In this document: piece after piece, positions 21,064 to 32,227 of the stretch
Position numbering within the stretch: the stretch's first letter is position 1
Layout: every line of letters starts with the position of its first letter
NCBI GenBank assembly: GCA_023362775.1
Contig: JALMGJ010000006.1
Location: 10,434,501-10,498,500, forward strand
From: Charina bottae
Taxonomy: Eukaryota > Chordata > Lepidosauria > Squamata > Charinaidae
Direction: 5' to 3'
Length of the DNA: 64,000 nucleotides
Notes under the pieces: generated by a model
Databases searched by the model: none
What the model saw: only the letters and a program-made list of their open reading frames with translations
Told to the model about the DNA's origin: nothing
Program-made: the position numbers and the translations under genes

Positions 21064-24000
21064 GAGTTGAACAAAGAAGACGATGGAGGGTGGGAAACGA
21101 GGCCTGCCCGCTTACCTGCCTGCTTGCCTCCCTCCGCGAGGCCCTCCGCTGCCTTCCCGGGGTCCAGACCGGATCGGGGGCCTCGCGGAGAGAAGCAGGC
21201 AGGCAGGTAAGCGGGCAGCCCTGGCCTCCGTCGCCGGGCCCGCCCCCCTCGGCCGCTTCCGCCCGCCCGCGTTGAACGAAGAAGACGATGGAGGGTGGGA
21301 TACGAGGCCTGCCCGCTTACCTGCCTGCTTGCCTCCCTCCGCGAGGCCCCCCGCTGCCTTCCCAGGGTCCAAGCCGGATCGGGGGCCTCGCGGAGAGAAG
21401 CAGGCAGGCAGGTAAGCGGGCAGCCCTGGCCTCCGTCGCCGGGCCCGCCCCCCTCGGCCGCTTCCGCCCGCCCGCGTTGAGCGAAGATGATGATGGGGGC
21501 GGGAAACGAGGCTTGCCCGCTTACCTGCCTGCTTGCCTCCCTCCGCGAGGCCCCCCGCTGCCTTCCCAGGGTCCAAGCCGGATCGGGGGCCTCGCGGAGA
21601 GAAGCAGGCAGGCAGGTAAGCGGGCAGCCCTGGCCTCCGTCGCCGGGCCCGCCCCCCTCGGCCGCTTCCGCCCGCCCGCGTTGAGCGAAGATGATGATGG
21701 GGGCGGGAAACGAGGCCTGCCCGCTTACCTGCCTGCTTGCCTCCCTCCGCGAGGCCCCCCGCTGACTTCCCAGGGTCCAAGCTGGATCGGGGGCCTCGCG
21801 GAGAGAAGCAGGCAGGCAGGTAAGCGGGCAGCCCTGGCCTCCGCCGCCGGGCCCGCCCCCCTCGGCCGCTTCCGCCCGCCCGCGTGGAAGAAAGAAGACG
21901 ATGGAGGGTGGGAAACGAGGCCTGCCCGCTTACCTGCCTGCTTGCCTCCCTCCGCGAGGCCCCCCGCTGCCTTCCCAGGGTCCAAGCCGGATCGGGGGCC
22001 TCGCGGAGAGAAGCAGGCAGGCAGGTAAGCGGGCAGCCCTGGCCTCCGTCGCCGGGCCCGCCCCCCTCGGCCGCTTCCGCCCGCCCGCGTTGAGCGAAGA
22101 TGATGATGGGGGCGGGAAACGAGGCCTGCCCGCTTACCTGCCTGCTTGCCTCCCTCCGCGAGGCCTCCCGCTGCCTTCCCAGGGTCCAAGCCGGATCGGG
22201 GGCCTCGCGGACAGAAGCAGGCAGGCAGGTAAGCGGGCAGCCCTGGCCTCCGTCGCCGGGCCCGCCCCCCTCGGCCGCTTCCGCCCGCCCGCCCGCGTGG
22301 AAGAAAGAAGACGATGGAGGGTGGGAAACGAGGCCTGCCCGCTTACCTGCCTGCTTGCCTCCCTCCGCGAGGCCCACCGCTGCCTTCCCAGGGTCCAAGC
22401 CGGATCGGGGGCCTCGCGGAGAGAAGCAGGCAGGCAGGTAAGCGGGCAGCCCTGGCCTCCGTCGCCGGGCCCGCCCCCCTCGGCCGCTTCCGCCCGCCCG
22501 CGTTGAGCGAAGATGATGGGGGCGGGAAACGAGGCCTGCCCGCTTACCTGCCTGCTTGCCTCCCTCCGCGAGGCCCCCCGCTGCCTTCCCAGGGTCCAAG
22601 CCGGATCGGGGGCCTCGCGGAGAGAAGCAGGCAGGCAGGTAAGTGGGCAGCCCTGGCCTCCGCCGCCGGGCCCGCCCCCCTCGGCCGCTTCCGCCCGCCC
22701 GCGTGGAAGAAAGAAGACGATGGAGGGTGGGAAACGAGGCCTGCCCGCTTACCTGCCTGCTTGCCTCCCTCCGCGAGGCCCACCGCTGCCTTCCCAGGGT
22801 CCAAGCCGGATCGGGGGCCTCGCGGAGAGAAGCAGGCAGGCAGGTAAGCGGGCAGCCCTGGCCTCCGTCGCCGGGCCCGCCCCCCTCGGCCGCTTCCGCC
22901 CGCCCGCGTTGAGCGAAGATGATGATGGGGGCGGGAAACGAGGCCTGCCCGCTTACCTGCCTGCTTGCCTCCCTCCGCGAGGCCCCCCGCTGCCTTCCCA
23001 GGGTCCAAGCCGGATCGGGGGCCTCGCGGACAGAAGCAGGCAGGCAGGTAAGCGGGCAGCCCTGGCCTCCGCCGCCGGGCCCGCCCCCCTCGGCCGCTTC
23101 CGCCCGCCCGCGTGGAGGAAAGAAGACGATGGAGGGTGGGAAACGAGGCTTGCCCGCTTACCTGCCTGCTTGCCTCCCTCCGCGAGGCCCCCCGCTGCCT
23201 TCCCAGGGTCCAAGCCGGATCGGGGGCCTCGCGGAGAGAAGCAGGCAGGCAGGTAAGCGGGCAGCCCTGGCCTCCGTCGCCGGGCCCGCCCCCCTCGGCC
23301 GCTTCCGCCCGCCCGCCCGCGTGGAAGAAAGAAGACGATGGAGGGTGGGAAACGAGGCCTGCCCGCTTACCTGCCTGCTTGCCTCCCTCCGCGAGGCCCA
23401 CCGCTGCCTTCCCAGGGTCCAAGCCGGATCGGGGGCCTCGCGGAGAGAAGCAGGCAGGCAGGTAAGCGGGCAGCCCTGGCCTCCGTCGCCGGGCCCGCCC
23501 CCCTCGGCCGCTTCCGCCCGCCCGCGTTGAGCGAAGATGATGATGGGGGCGGGAAACGAGGCCTGCCCGCTTACCTGCCTGCTTGCCTCCCTCCGCGAGG
23601 CCCCCCGCTGCCTTCCCAGGGTCCAAGCCGGATCGGGGGCCTCGCGGAGAGAAGCAGGCAGGCAGGTAAGCGGGCAGCCCTGGCCTCCGTCGCCAGGCCC
23701 GCCCCCCTCGGCCGCTTCCGCCCGCCCGCCCGCGTGGAAGAAAGAAGACGATGGAGGGTGGGAAACGAGGCCTGCCCGCTTACCTGCCTGCTTGCCTCCC
23801 TCCACGAGGCCCACCGCTGCCTTCCCAGGGTCCAAGCCGGATCGGGGGCCTCGCGGAGAGAAGCAGGCAGGCAGGTAAGCGGGCAGCCCTGGCCTCCGTC
23901 GCCGGGCCCGCCCCCCTCGGCCGCTTCCGCCCGCCCGCGTTGAGCGAAGATGATGATGGGGGCGGGAAACGAGGCCTGCCCGCTTACCTGCCTGCTTGCC

Positions 24001-25237
24001 TCCCTCCGCGAGGCCCTCCGCTGCCTTCCCAGGGTCCAAGCCGGATCGGGGGCCTCGCGGAGAGAAGCAGGCAGGCAGGTAAGCGGGCAGCCCTGGCCTC
24101 CGTCGCCGGGCCCGCCCCCCTCGGCCGCTTCCGCCCGCCCGCGTTGAGCGAAGATGATGATGGGGGCGGGAAACGAGGCCTGCCCGCTTACCTGCCTGCT
24201 TGCCTCCCTCCGCGAGGCCCCCCGCTGCCTTCCCAGGGTCCAAGCCGGATCGGGGGCCTCGCGGAGAGAAGCAGGCAGGCAGGTAAGCGGGCAGCCCTGG
24301 CCTCCGCCGCCGGGCCCGCCCCCCTCGGCCGCTTCCGCCCGCCCGCGTGGAAGAAAGAAGACGATGGAGGGTGGGAAACGAGGCCTGCCCGCTTACCTGC
24401 CTGCTTGCCTCCCTCCGCGAGGCCCACCGCTGCCTTCCCAGGGTCCAAGCCGGATCGGGGGCCTCGCGGAGAGAAGCAGGCAGGCAGGTAAGCGGGCAGC
24501 CCTGGCCTCCGTCGCCGGGCCCGCCCCCCTCGGCCGCTTCCGCCCGCCCGCGTTGAGCGAAGATGATGATGGGGGCGGGAAACGAGGCCTGCCCGCTTAC
24601 CTGCCTGCTTGCCTCCCTCCGCGAGGCCCCCCGCTGCCTTCCCAGGGTCCAAGCCGGATCGGGGGCCTCGCGGACAGAAGCAGGCAGGCAGGTAAGCGGG
24701 CAGCCCTGGCCTCCGCCGCCGGGCCCGCCCCCCTCGGCCGCTTCCGCCCGCCCGCGTGGAAGAAAGAAGACGATGGAGGGTGGGAAACGAGGCTTGCCCG
24801 CTTACCTGCCTGCTTGCCTCCCTCCGCGAGGCCCCCCGCTGCCTTCCCAGGGTCCAAGCCGGATCGGGGGCCTCGCGGAGAGAAGCAGGCAGGCAGGTAA
24901 GCGGGCAGCCCTGGCCTCCGTCGCCGGGCCCGCCCCCCTCGGCCGCTTCCGCCCGCCCGCGTTGAGCGAAGATGATGATGGGGGCGGGAAACGAGGCCTG
25001 CCCGCTTACCTGCCTGCTTGCCTCCCTCCGCGAGGCCCCCCGCTGCCTTCCCAGGGTCCAAGCCGGATCGGGGGCCTCGCGGAGAGAAGCAGGCAGGCAG
25101 GTAAGCGGGCAGCCCTGGCCTCCGCCGCCGGGCCCGCCCCCCTCGGCTGCTTCCGCCCGCCCGCGTTGAGCGAAGATGATGATGGGGGCGGGAAACGAGG
25201 CCTGCCCGCTTATCTGCCTGCTTGCCTCTCTCCGCGC
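21064..25237 (+). repeat. 205-bp GC-rich minisatellite, about 20 units
   Basis: The word GCTTACCTGCCTGC recurs at 21111, 21316, 21520, 21724, 21929, 22133, 22342, 22543, 22748, 22952, 23157, 23366, 23570, 23779, 23983, 24187, 24392, 24596, 24801 and 25005, with a variant at 25209. Spacing is mostly 204 or 205 bp (209 where a CCCG is added, 201 where a codon-sized piece is lost). Each unit holds a 40-bp inverted repeat with three mismatches around a ~30-bp loop. Two unit types differ in the segment before GGGAAACGAGG: GAAGACGATGGAGGG (A) and GAAGATGATGATGGGGGC (B). They largely alternate. Units are otherwise nearly identical. Long open frames on both strands are a by-product of this repeat. 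Confidence 0.95.
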
Positions 25238-25550
25238 AGGGGCTGCTGCGGCTGGAGATGGCGCTGCCTCCCTGCCGCGCCGGGCCTCGCTCAGTGCGAG
25301 AGCCAGGGGGCGGGGTTTGCGGGCGGGGGCCTATCACGTGGAAGGGGCGGGGGTGAGTTCAGCTGCGGAAGAGCCACACTCAAGGGGCCAAAGAGCCGCA
25401 TCTGGCTCGCGAGCCGCCATTTCCGACCCTTGACCTAAATCATTCATTCCCCAGTTCTCAGCAGGGAGTAAGTCCTTGTCCTTCCTCTATGTTCCCAGGG
25501 ATGACTTTAGCTCACGATCCTCACTTTTTTGACCTGAGCCATGTGCACCT

Positions 25551-25778
25551 GAGAGCCAGTTTGGTGTAGCGGTTAAGGCATCAGGCTAGAAACTGGGAGA
25601 CCATGAGTTCTACTCCTTAGGCACGAAGCCAGCTGGTGACCTTGGGCCAGTCACTTTCTCTCAGCCCTAGGAAGGAGCCAATGGCAAATCACTTCCAAAA
25701 AACCTTGCCAAGAAAACTGCAGGGACTTGTCCAGGCAGTCTCCAAGAATCGGACACAATTGAACAGATAAAAAAAAAA
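25551..25778 (+). mobile_element. tRNA-derived SINE, complete
   Basis: The head GAGAGCCAGTTTGGTGTAGC is followed by a shortened B-box region (GAGTTCTACTCC) and a poly-A tail. The duplication GTGCACCT (25543-25550 and 25779-25786) flanks it. It holds one B-box unit. Confidence 0.88.
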
Positions 25779-25833
25779 GTGCACCTGGCCATATAGACAA
25801 ATTATTAGAGTAAAGATACGTAACAATACGTAA

Positions 25834-26121
25834 CAAACATACTTAATACTCCTTCCTCCTCCTATTTTCCCCACAATAGCAACCCTGTGAGGTGGGTTGG
25901 AGTGAGAGTGAGTGACTGGCCCAAGGTCACCCAGCTGGCTTTCATGCCTAAGGCGGGACTAGAACTCTCAGTCTCCTGGTTTGCCATTGGTTCCTTCCTA
26001 GGGCTGAGAGACAGGGACTGGCCCAAGGTCACCCAGCCGGCTTTCATGCCTAAGGCGAGACTAGAACTCACAGACTCCTGGTTTCTAGCCCAGCACCTTA
26101 ACCACTAGACCAAACTGGCTC
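25834..26121 (-). mobile_element. tRNA-derived SINE with two B-box units
   Basis: On the minus strand the head AGCCAGTTTGGTCTAGTGGT is followed by two 102-bp units with GAGTTCTAGTC, then the tail part CACAGGGTTGCTATTGTGGG. It has the same internal duplication as at 9258-9527 and 60965-61437. Confidence 0.87.
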
Positions 26122-26329
26122 TCTGTGCATTATATCTGTGCGTTATGTTTATATGAACTTTCATTGATTTTTAATTATCTGCTGGGGATATTGATTTTTT
26201 ATTATGTGTTGGGGAACTGCATTCTACTCGTAATTTGCTTGTGCTGGTCTAGAACTATAATAAACCATACTCTCTCTTATCTATTTTGTGGACACTACTC
26301 TGTCTTTTAAATAGGTGTACAAGTACAAT

Positions 26330-26660
26330 TCAAGATTTTGCTTTTAACCTATAAAAGCCTATAGAGAAAAGGCCCAGGATGCCTATATTCTAGAAGATGC
26401 TATCCCCAAGATCCAGCTAGCTCCCATTTTAATCGCCTTTCAAAAAGTGGTGAAAATATGCTTTTCCAACAGGCTTTTGGGACCTAATATCTACTCTCCG
26501 TTTCCTATCCAATCAATAGTGGGCTACATTAAATCTTACAGTTTTTTTTTACTTATTATTCTTATGGGGTTTTTTTTTTTGGTTTTTGTGATTTGATTTG
26601 TAAACTGCACAGAGATGTGTAATTTTGTTAGTACAGAAATACTAGGAATAACATAAATAA
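26330..26660 (+). mobile_element. Degraded L2-type LINE 3' end
   Basis: The order of a conserved L2-type C-terminus can be followed with shifts (ATTTTAATCGCCTTTCAAAA, then GAAAATATGCTTTTCCAACA), then T-rich sequence and a worn tail TTGTAAACTGCACAGAGATG. It is an old remnant. Confidence 0.5.
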
Positions 26661-27445
26661 CAAATAATCTATCCGAGGTCCTTTTCAGCAGAGCCTTCTT
26701 GAGAATTTAAATCAATAGTCAGAGCAAAAGCAAATACAATGAATGAACGATTAAATACAATAACCTGATTTGTTTTGAACGCTTTTACTGACATAAATTT
26801 GCCCAAAATAATGAATATACTAGATGATAGATTTATCAACCATCAATTTAATATAATTGGGGAATTCAACATGACTCTGAAAATCATGCTTATTGGACAA
26901 CAAGAATAAGATGTCTTATTCAACGACAACAACAACTAATTTTGCTTCTAATACAGATGCAGCTAAAGTGATCTTTAAACGAAACTTCTCCATAACTGAG
27001 GACCCACACAGAAGATCCTACTCCTAGTGGAGGAAAAGCTAAATCTCGAACGGAAAGATTTTGGAGCATGATTTGACTATATTGATATATAGGGATATGA
27101 AGGGATATACAGACTTGCAAGAAACTTAATGGGATTTAATTTCATAATATAACCTACCATACTAATCATAAAAGTTATTTTAAATTTTCACAATGAAAAA
27201 GAATGAAATTTGAAACATTAGCTTAGTAATGAGTTAAGGTATTTCTAAAAAGACTTCACTGAGCTGCCATAATTTTTGTCAGTGTATGTAGTGCTGAATG
27301 ACTAATAAAATACCTGAATTGAAACTATTCCAGTCTAGTAGTTTGTATGATCTTGTGTTACCCATAATTCCGACAAAAGCTGAGTTCAAAACAGCAAATA
27401 AGTAGATCAGTTATGGCAGCAGAATATAGTGAAAGAAAGAAAAAG

Positions 27446-27460
27446 AACACACACACACAC
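27446..27460. repeat. (CA)n microsatellite
   Basis: About seven CA units after a GAAA-rich stretch. Confidence 0.75.
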
Positions 27461-27940
27461 ATACACCCCAACAAGAACACAACTGAGAGTGTTGCTCCAA
27501 AGGAACTGGAAAGATACAGACAGCAAAGTTAATAAGAGAATGAAAACAGAGGAAGACAGAAGGAATATACTGTGTTAATCTAACTATATGCATCAAGTAA
27601 AACAAACAAATAAATAAAATAATTACCAATACCACCTTTTGAAAGTTTGGGCTAATTTTTCCGATACACAGCTAGTAGTTTATACATTTTAAAGTCCATA
27701 CTATTTGTGCTAGAAGTGGCTCATAACAGTTTTTTCCCCGTTTAAAGCAGAGGACTTGGCAGATACAGCATTATACAAAAAATATTAACCTTTTATCAGC
27801 ATAATCTTTCATCATGTTCCTTGCTAGTATCTCACTAACTATTCCTCAGTAAAAAATAAAAAACAGGGATTTGTAGGAAATTAATTCTAAACAATGTTCT
27901 TGTAGAGTTGGGAGGCTGACCTGAGAGGAAGGGTCTAGAA

Positions 27941-28202
27941 CAGAGCTTTCCAAACTGTGTGTCGCGACACAAAAGTGTGTCACCACACACAGTCTGGTGT
28001 GTCGCCACACAACCCGGAAGCGCTGATCATCATCAGCGCTTCCGGGTTTTCCCGTGGCGACACACCAACTGCAGCGCGCAAAACCCGAAAGCAGCAGCAG
28101 CGCTTCCGGGTTTTTGCGCGCTGCCGCACTTCCGGGTTTTCCCGCGGCGACACACCAACGCCGGTTGGTGTGTCGCTGCGGGAAAAACTTTGGAAAGCCC
28201 TG
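27941..28202. mobile_element. hAT-type MITE, CAGAGCTTTCC family, copy C
   Basis: The element is 262 bp. The perfect 8-bp duplication GTCTAGAA flanks it (27933-27940 and 28203-28210). The centre is built of inverted pieces around CCGGAAGCGCTGATCATCAT and repeats of TTCCGGGTTTT and GGCGACACACCAAC. It belongs to the subgroup shared with copies H and I. Confidence 0.93.
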
Positions 28203-30637
28203 GTCTAGAACCACAAAAGTAGACATGCTGACACACAAATTTCATGCCAAGGCCGAAACCAAACATGGCCATATGCACATCATTGCCTCTTTGAAAGTAA
28301 CATTATTTTGACAATACACAATTGTGTAAACAATACAAAAACTATGGTTAGACCTCTACTAGACAGAGACAATCTTGTCTTATCTGGCAATTATCCATTC
28401 TTGGCAAGAACAGAGAGGCATTTTGGAAGTGAGAAGTCTTCTTCCTTGGGAAACTGGAGGCAAGAAATGTCTTTGGTTGAAGGAGAGGGCTCCCATCCCA
28501 CATTTAGAAGACAGTCTTAAATTTTTGTACCTTCAACTGAGGGGTGGGAGGAGGCAGAGGATGGGGGGAATAAAATTTATCTATCTAAAAATCCAATTAA
28601 AATGGGTAGAATAAAGTTTCTCTTTGATTCTTGTCAAAACAGAAATTTACCAGGTAAGACAAAACCATTTTTTTCTCCCTCCACCACACAAATTGATCTT
28701 TGCAAGATTTTAAGCAGCAACTATATTGATTGCTGTATTTTGTAAAAAAAAAATCTAAAAGGCATTCAGCACAGCAATGGCCACAAAGATTAACAAGGAG
28801 AGCTTCCTACATCTCTTTAGAAGAGGATTAATAGAAGGAATGTTAGCTAGCTCATTGTCTCAGAGCAACTCTGCCATACCAGATATGGTTGCTGCAGTCA
28901 ATGCCTTGGTATTAGCTATCCAAGACAGAGGTTCCTCTGCTGAAGATCATTCTTCTGATATGTTCTTTATTAGAAAACTCATTGTGTTCAATATAATCTT
29001 CCACTGAAGCAGACAAGGTAACCACAGACGCATCCAATTCAGAAACTATCAGATGATCCAATATATAACCTGCTGGTAAATTTGCCTGCTGTTTTTGTTC
29101 CCAGTGGAGATTTCCATTCAGACCAGAATCTGCTCAAAAGGAAGTTGGAAAGGGACCTGAGGGAATTATAGGAAAAGACTAGACAAGACTACAGGCTGGA
29201 ATCAGCCTGCAAGGAATCATCTGAATATCTGGCACATCACTAAGAAGATTCTCTCAAAACTTCTTGGAGAGAAAATGTCTCTACTATCAAACATTTATTT
29301 GTTCAGTGAGACCACAACTGAAAGACAAACCATTCCAATTAAATTCCTTGACTCAGTAGGAGCTAGTCAATCATCACAGTCTGCTTTTATTGGTTAGAAG
29401 GACTTCGACTTTACCCTGTTATTTGAATAGGAGCCATGGAACGTTGGGATTATTTATTCGTTTATTTAGAAATATGGTATGTAAAAAAAAAAAGACTGGA
29501 TAGGCAAGAGAAGGGCAAGGATCTAACTCAGTCTCCTGTAGCACTCTCTAGACCGGACAGTCACTACAGAATAAAAACCTACAAGTAGAGCATTATTTTT
29601 GTTTTTTTTTAAGGTTTATAATTAGGTTGGCAGCATTAGCATTTACTGCTTCCAGTTATCGGTCAAAAATACATTCCACTTGGAAGCTTCTTCTGATCAA
29701 AGACTGAAGATTTTTTAACTATGTTTACTTCTTCAATTTGTCTACCACATAGGCTACTCAAAGTGGCTAAAAGATCAAACAAAATAAAGCAAGGGGGGGG
29801 GGCTGCAATGCTACCTGTCTAAAGAAGCAGATCCCTGTGCCAGAGCCAGGGCTGAAGCAGCACTCTTTACACCTATGCCAGGCAAAGCCAGGTAGAGTAT
29901 TTTTCAAGGGGACAAATCTAAAGAATCATGTTCTAGAACTCCCTGCACTAATCCTGTAACTCCCAAATTAATCCGGAGTCAGTCAGACGCCACCAAGGCC
30001 AGTCCACATTCTGTTCTATAGGGGAAATTATTAGAATGGAAAAATGGTTATAGGCAGAATGAAAAGGCCAGCGTTACAAGGAAGACTTTTGTCTAACATG
30101 CATTCTCTAGCCTTAGCAGAACAGATTGGGCACTGGGAACCAACCTTCTTTAACAAAGTCATTTCTAATAATGTCCTCATCTAGTTGGAGGAAGGAATTT
30201 TCTACTTCCAAAATGTACTTCTGATTGGGTTAAAAGAATCTGTTAAAGGCATGTTATGTAATTTTAAGGACCGTATTGAAATCATCATCATTCATGTCAG
30301 TTGGTATTCTTCAGTAACAACTTCTAAAGTTTTAAGAAGAGATAGTAAAGAAGACTTAATAAGCTTGCACTTAGATATTTATTCCAAGTCTTACTCTTAC
30401 TAGGAGTTTTAATTTCAGAATCTGGAAAAAAATGAAAGTAAATTCTGGAGTGATATCATATGAGTTATATAGCTCCATGGCACAGAAAATATTACAAGGA
30501 AGTAGTCTTAAAATGTTTGCTAAACACTGCTTAACCATTAAAGATTTTCCAAGTTCTTACCTCCAGCAAATGATAAACATAAATACAAAGAAACAAGGTC
30601 AGAACAAAATGTAACTAGATTTAGGCTTATAACATAC

Positions 30638-30746
30638 CAGGATTGTGGATACGATCCAAGAGTTTCACAGAGCGGGCACTGACAACACCGCCAACGTGGA
30701 GAAGGAAGCCTGGAGGAAACGCCGTCAAAGTAAAAAAAGGAAATTC
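30638..30746 (-). CDS. C2CD5: C2CD5 coding exon 9
   Basis: This exon has 109 nt: 36 codons plus one base. It encodes EFPFFTLTAFPPGFLLHVGG then VVSARSVKLLDRIHNP, about residues 347-382, the start of the second conserved module. The acceptor is GTGCCACAG-like (GGCACAG) and the donor is G|GTATGT. The final G joins AT of the next exon to make Asp. The intron that follows is 30.4 kb, the largest here. Confidence 0.95.
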
Positions 30747-30881
30747 CTGTGCCAATTAGAAGAATAAAATAGCCATTGACCTCATGAACTTGTTCTATTG
30801 CTTACCAAATCAACATGCAAGGATCTTATGAAATACAAATGAAAAAAAAAAACTGGAAAAGGGCTGCCTTCAAATATATAC

Positions 30882-31292
30882 CAGGAATAGGCAACCTCTT
30901 CAAGCCAACAGACACATGTAGAATTTTGGGCATGGACTTTTTTGTAGCATTGTTGCACAGTGAGTATGGCCAGTCACAAATACTCACTCACCCAAAGGTA
31001 ACCTGATAAGGTTGCTCCCCTTTTCCCCCTAGGATGCATTCTACCACCGAGTAGGTATTCCCATCATCAAATGAAACATTGGGCTGCAGCCACACACACG
31101 CACACACACAACACACACCCCATTTTTACTTTCTAAGAATGTCTTTGGGGGTTCCATGCGCAAATGATGCTGATGCTAAAAGTTGACATTGTAGCATGTC
31201 GCTCTCCCTTTAAAACAATGAAATCATGTAGATATGAAAGGATGTGTCCATGGGTACGCTGCTGCCCATGGTCATCATGTTGCCTATCCCTG
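30882..31292. mobile_element. Degenerate hAT-type element
   Basis: Ends CAGGAATAGGCAACCTC and TGTTGCCTATCCCTG are imperfect inverted repeats of the CAGGG(A/G)T(A/G)GGCAAC type. Flanking 8-mers no longer match. A CA-rich run lies at 31088-31118. This is an old copy. Confidence 0.5.
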
Positions 31293-32227
31293 GTTTACAT
31301 TATGCACTGAGCAAGCAAAATGTATGCCATCAAATTTGCTTGGGGCAGCAGACATCTCAAAAGCCATTACGATACTACTTTCCCCCACAGAATCCTGCTG
31401 CTGGACAAAATTGTTAACCATACATTGTGACATCATAGAAAGCTGGACTCAAATTTTCTGGTGAGTGCCTTAAAAGGGGAAAGCATTTTAAAGAGCTCTT
31501 CAAATGTAGAATATAATCCTATCTGTTTTTATTTTGAAATTTTATGTACTAATCCCATTTACAGCTTGTTATTATGTTTAAGTTATAATCCTATGTATAC
31601 TTACTTGGGAGAAAGTTACTGAAACCAGCAGATTTTATTTCTAAATAAGGATTCATACAACATGGTTGTTAAAATCTAATACTACTCCTCATGTTTCTTA
31701 TGGCAGTCACTTTATTAAAAAAACAAAAACAAAATGCTATGCAGTAACTTTGCAGAAATATCATCTTAAAGAAACACAGAACTACAACTTTTCCAATGGA
31801 CGTTTTAATAGGAACTAAATTGATTTCTGCTCTGTGGTAGGACATTGGTAATGATACTGACTCCGGGAATTTAAAAAATCATTCTCAAATTTTTTCTTAA
31901 TACTAATTTGGTTGTATCACAGTAATAAGTCATATTTCACATCTGTGCTTAAGTTCAATGTGAAATTTAGTGCCAATGTAACCAAGTACCGCTGTGGTTA
32001 TGACTTTGTCACCTTTTCTAGAAATCTTGAGATCAGGCTGCCAGAATACTTAAATGTCCTTAAGCACATATATTTGGTAAAAATTACCTACTCAAGTAAA
32101 TCAATCTTGATCATAATTCTTTGCACAATGGCAAATCATTAATTTTGCTTCTAGTATGGATTCCCAACAAGGTCTAATATGAAGATAAATCACATTTGGG
32201 GGGTAAATATTATTAGGTGATTTCAGG

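Larger units (their letters stand above)
20634..25432 (+). mobile_element. Giant hAT-type element bearing a minisatellite array
   Basis: The left end is CAGGGGTCGGCAAACTTTTT. The right end is CCATTTCCGACCCTTG. A perfect 8-bp duplication ACCTAAAT flanks the unit (20626-20633 and 25433-25440). The ends are therefore those of a hAT transposon, and the 4799 bp inserted as one unit or grew after insertion. From left to right it holds a short ~40-bp GC repeat (20700-20860), a 152-bp hairpin (20906-21057), about 20 units of a 205-bp minisatellite (21064-25237), and a last copy of the short repeat (25301-25351). No transposase or other host-like protein is seen. Confidence 0.9.
224..30637 (-). other. 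C2CD5 intron 9
   Basis: This 30.4-kb intron has GT-AG ends and is the main repeat reservoir of the window. Named elements are listed separately. Stretches in which I see no gene or clear repeat are 224-1620, 2690-3880, 4325-4880, 4950-7060, 8890-9250, 10340-11285, 11550-14300, 15580-16400, 26660-27930 and 28215-30600. A minus-strand AAAG|GTAAGT donor-like site at 6171 follows a 103-codon open frame and could be an unrecognised exon. An open frame at 28777-29007 on the plus strand starts MATKINKESFLHLFRRGLIE and resembles nothing I know. Confidence 0.8.

Noticed and set aside
21064..25237. CRISPR-like array
   Set aside because: Units are continuous 205-bp tandem repeats without unique spacers, in a vertebrate genome.
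20634..25432. CpG island or promoter of a gene
   Set aside because: The GC content is due to the repeat. No first exon lies next to it and the C2CD5 start is beyond the other end of the window.
21112..25438. Long overlapping open frames on both strands (up to 495 codons) with repeated LPAYLPAC / GKRAALAS blocks
   Set aside because: They follow from the 204-bp period (68 codons) and the inverted repeat in each unit. The same text appears in several frames and on both strands, with no domain and with shifts at every 205-bp unit.
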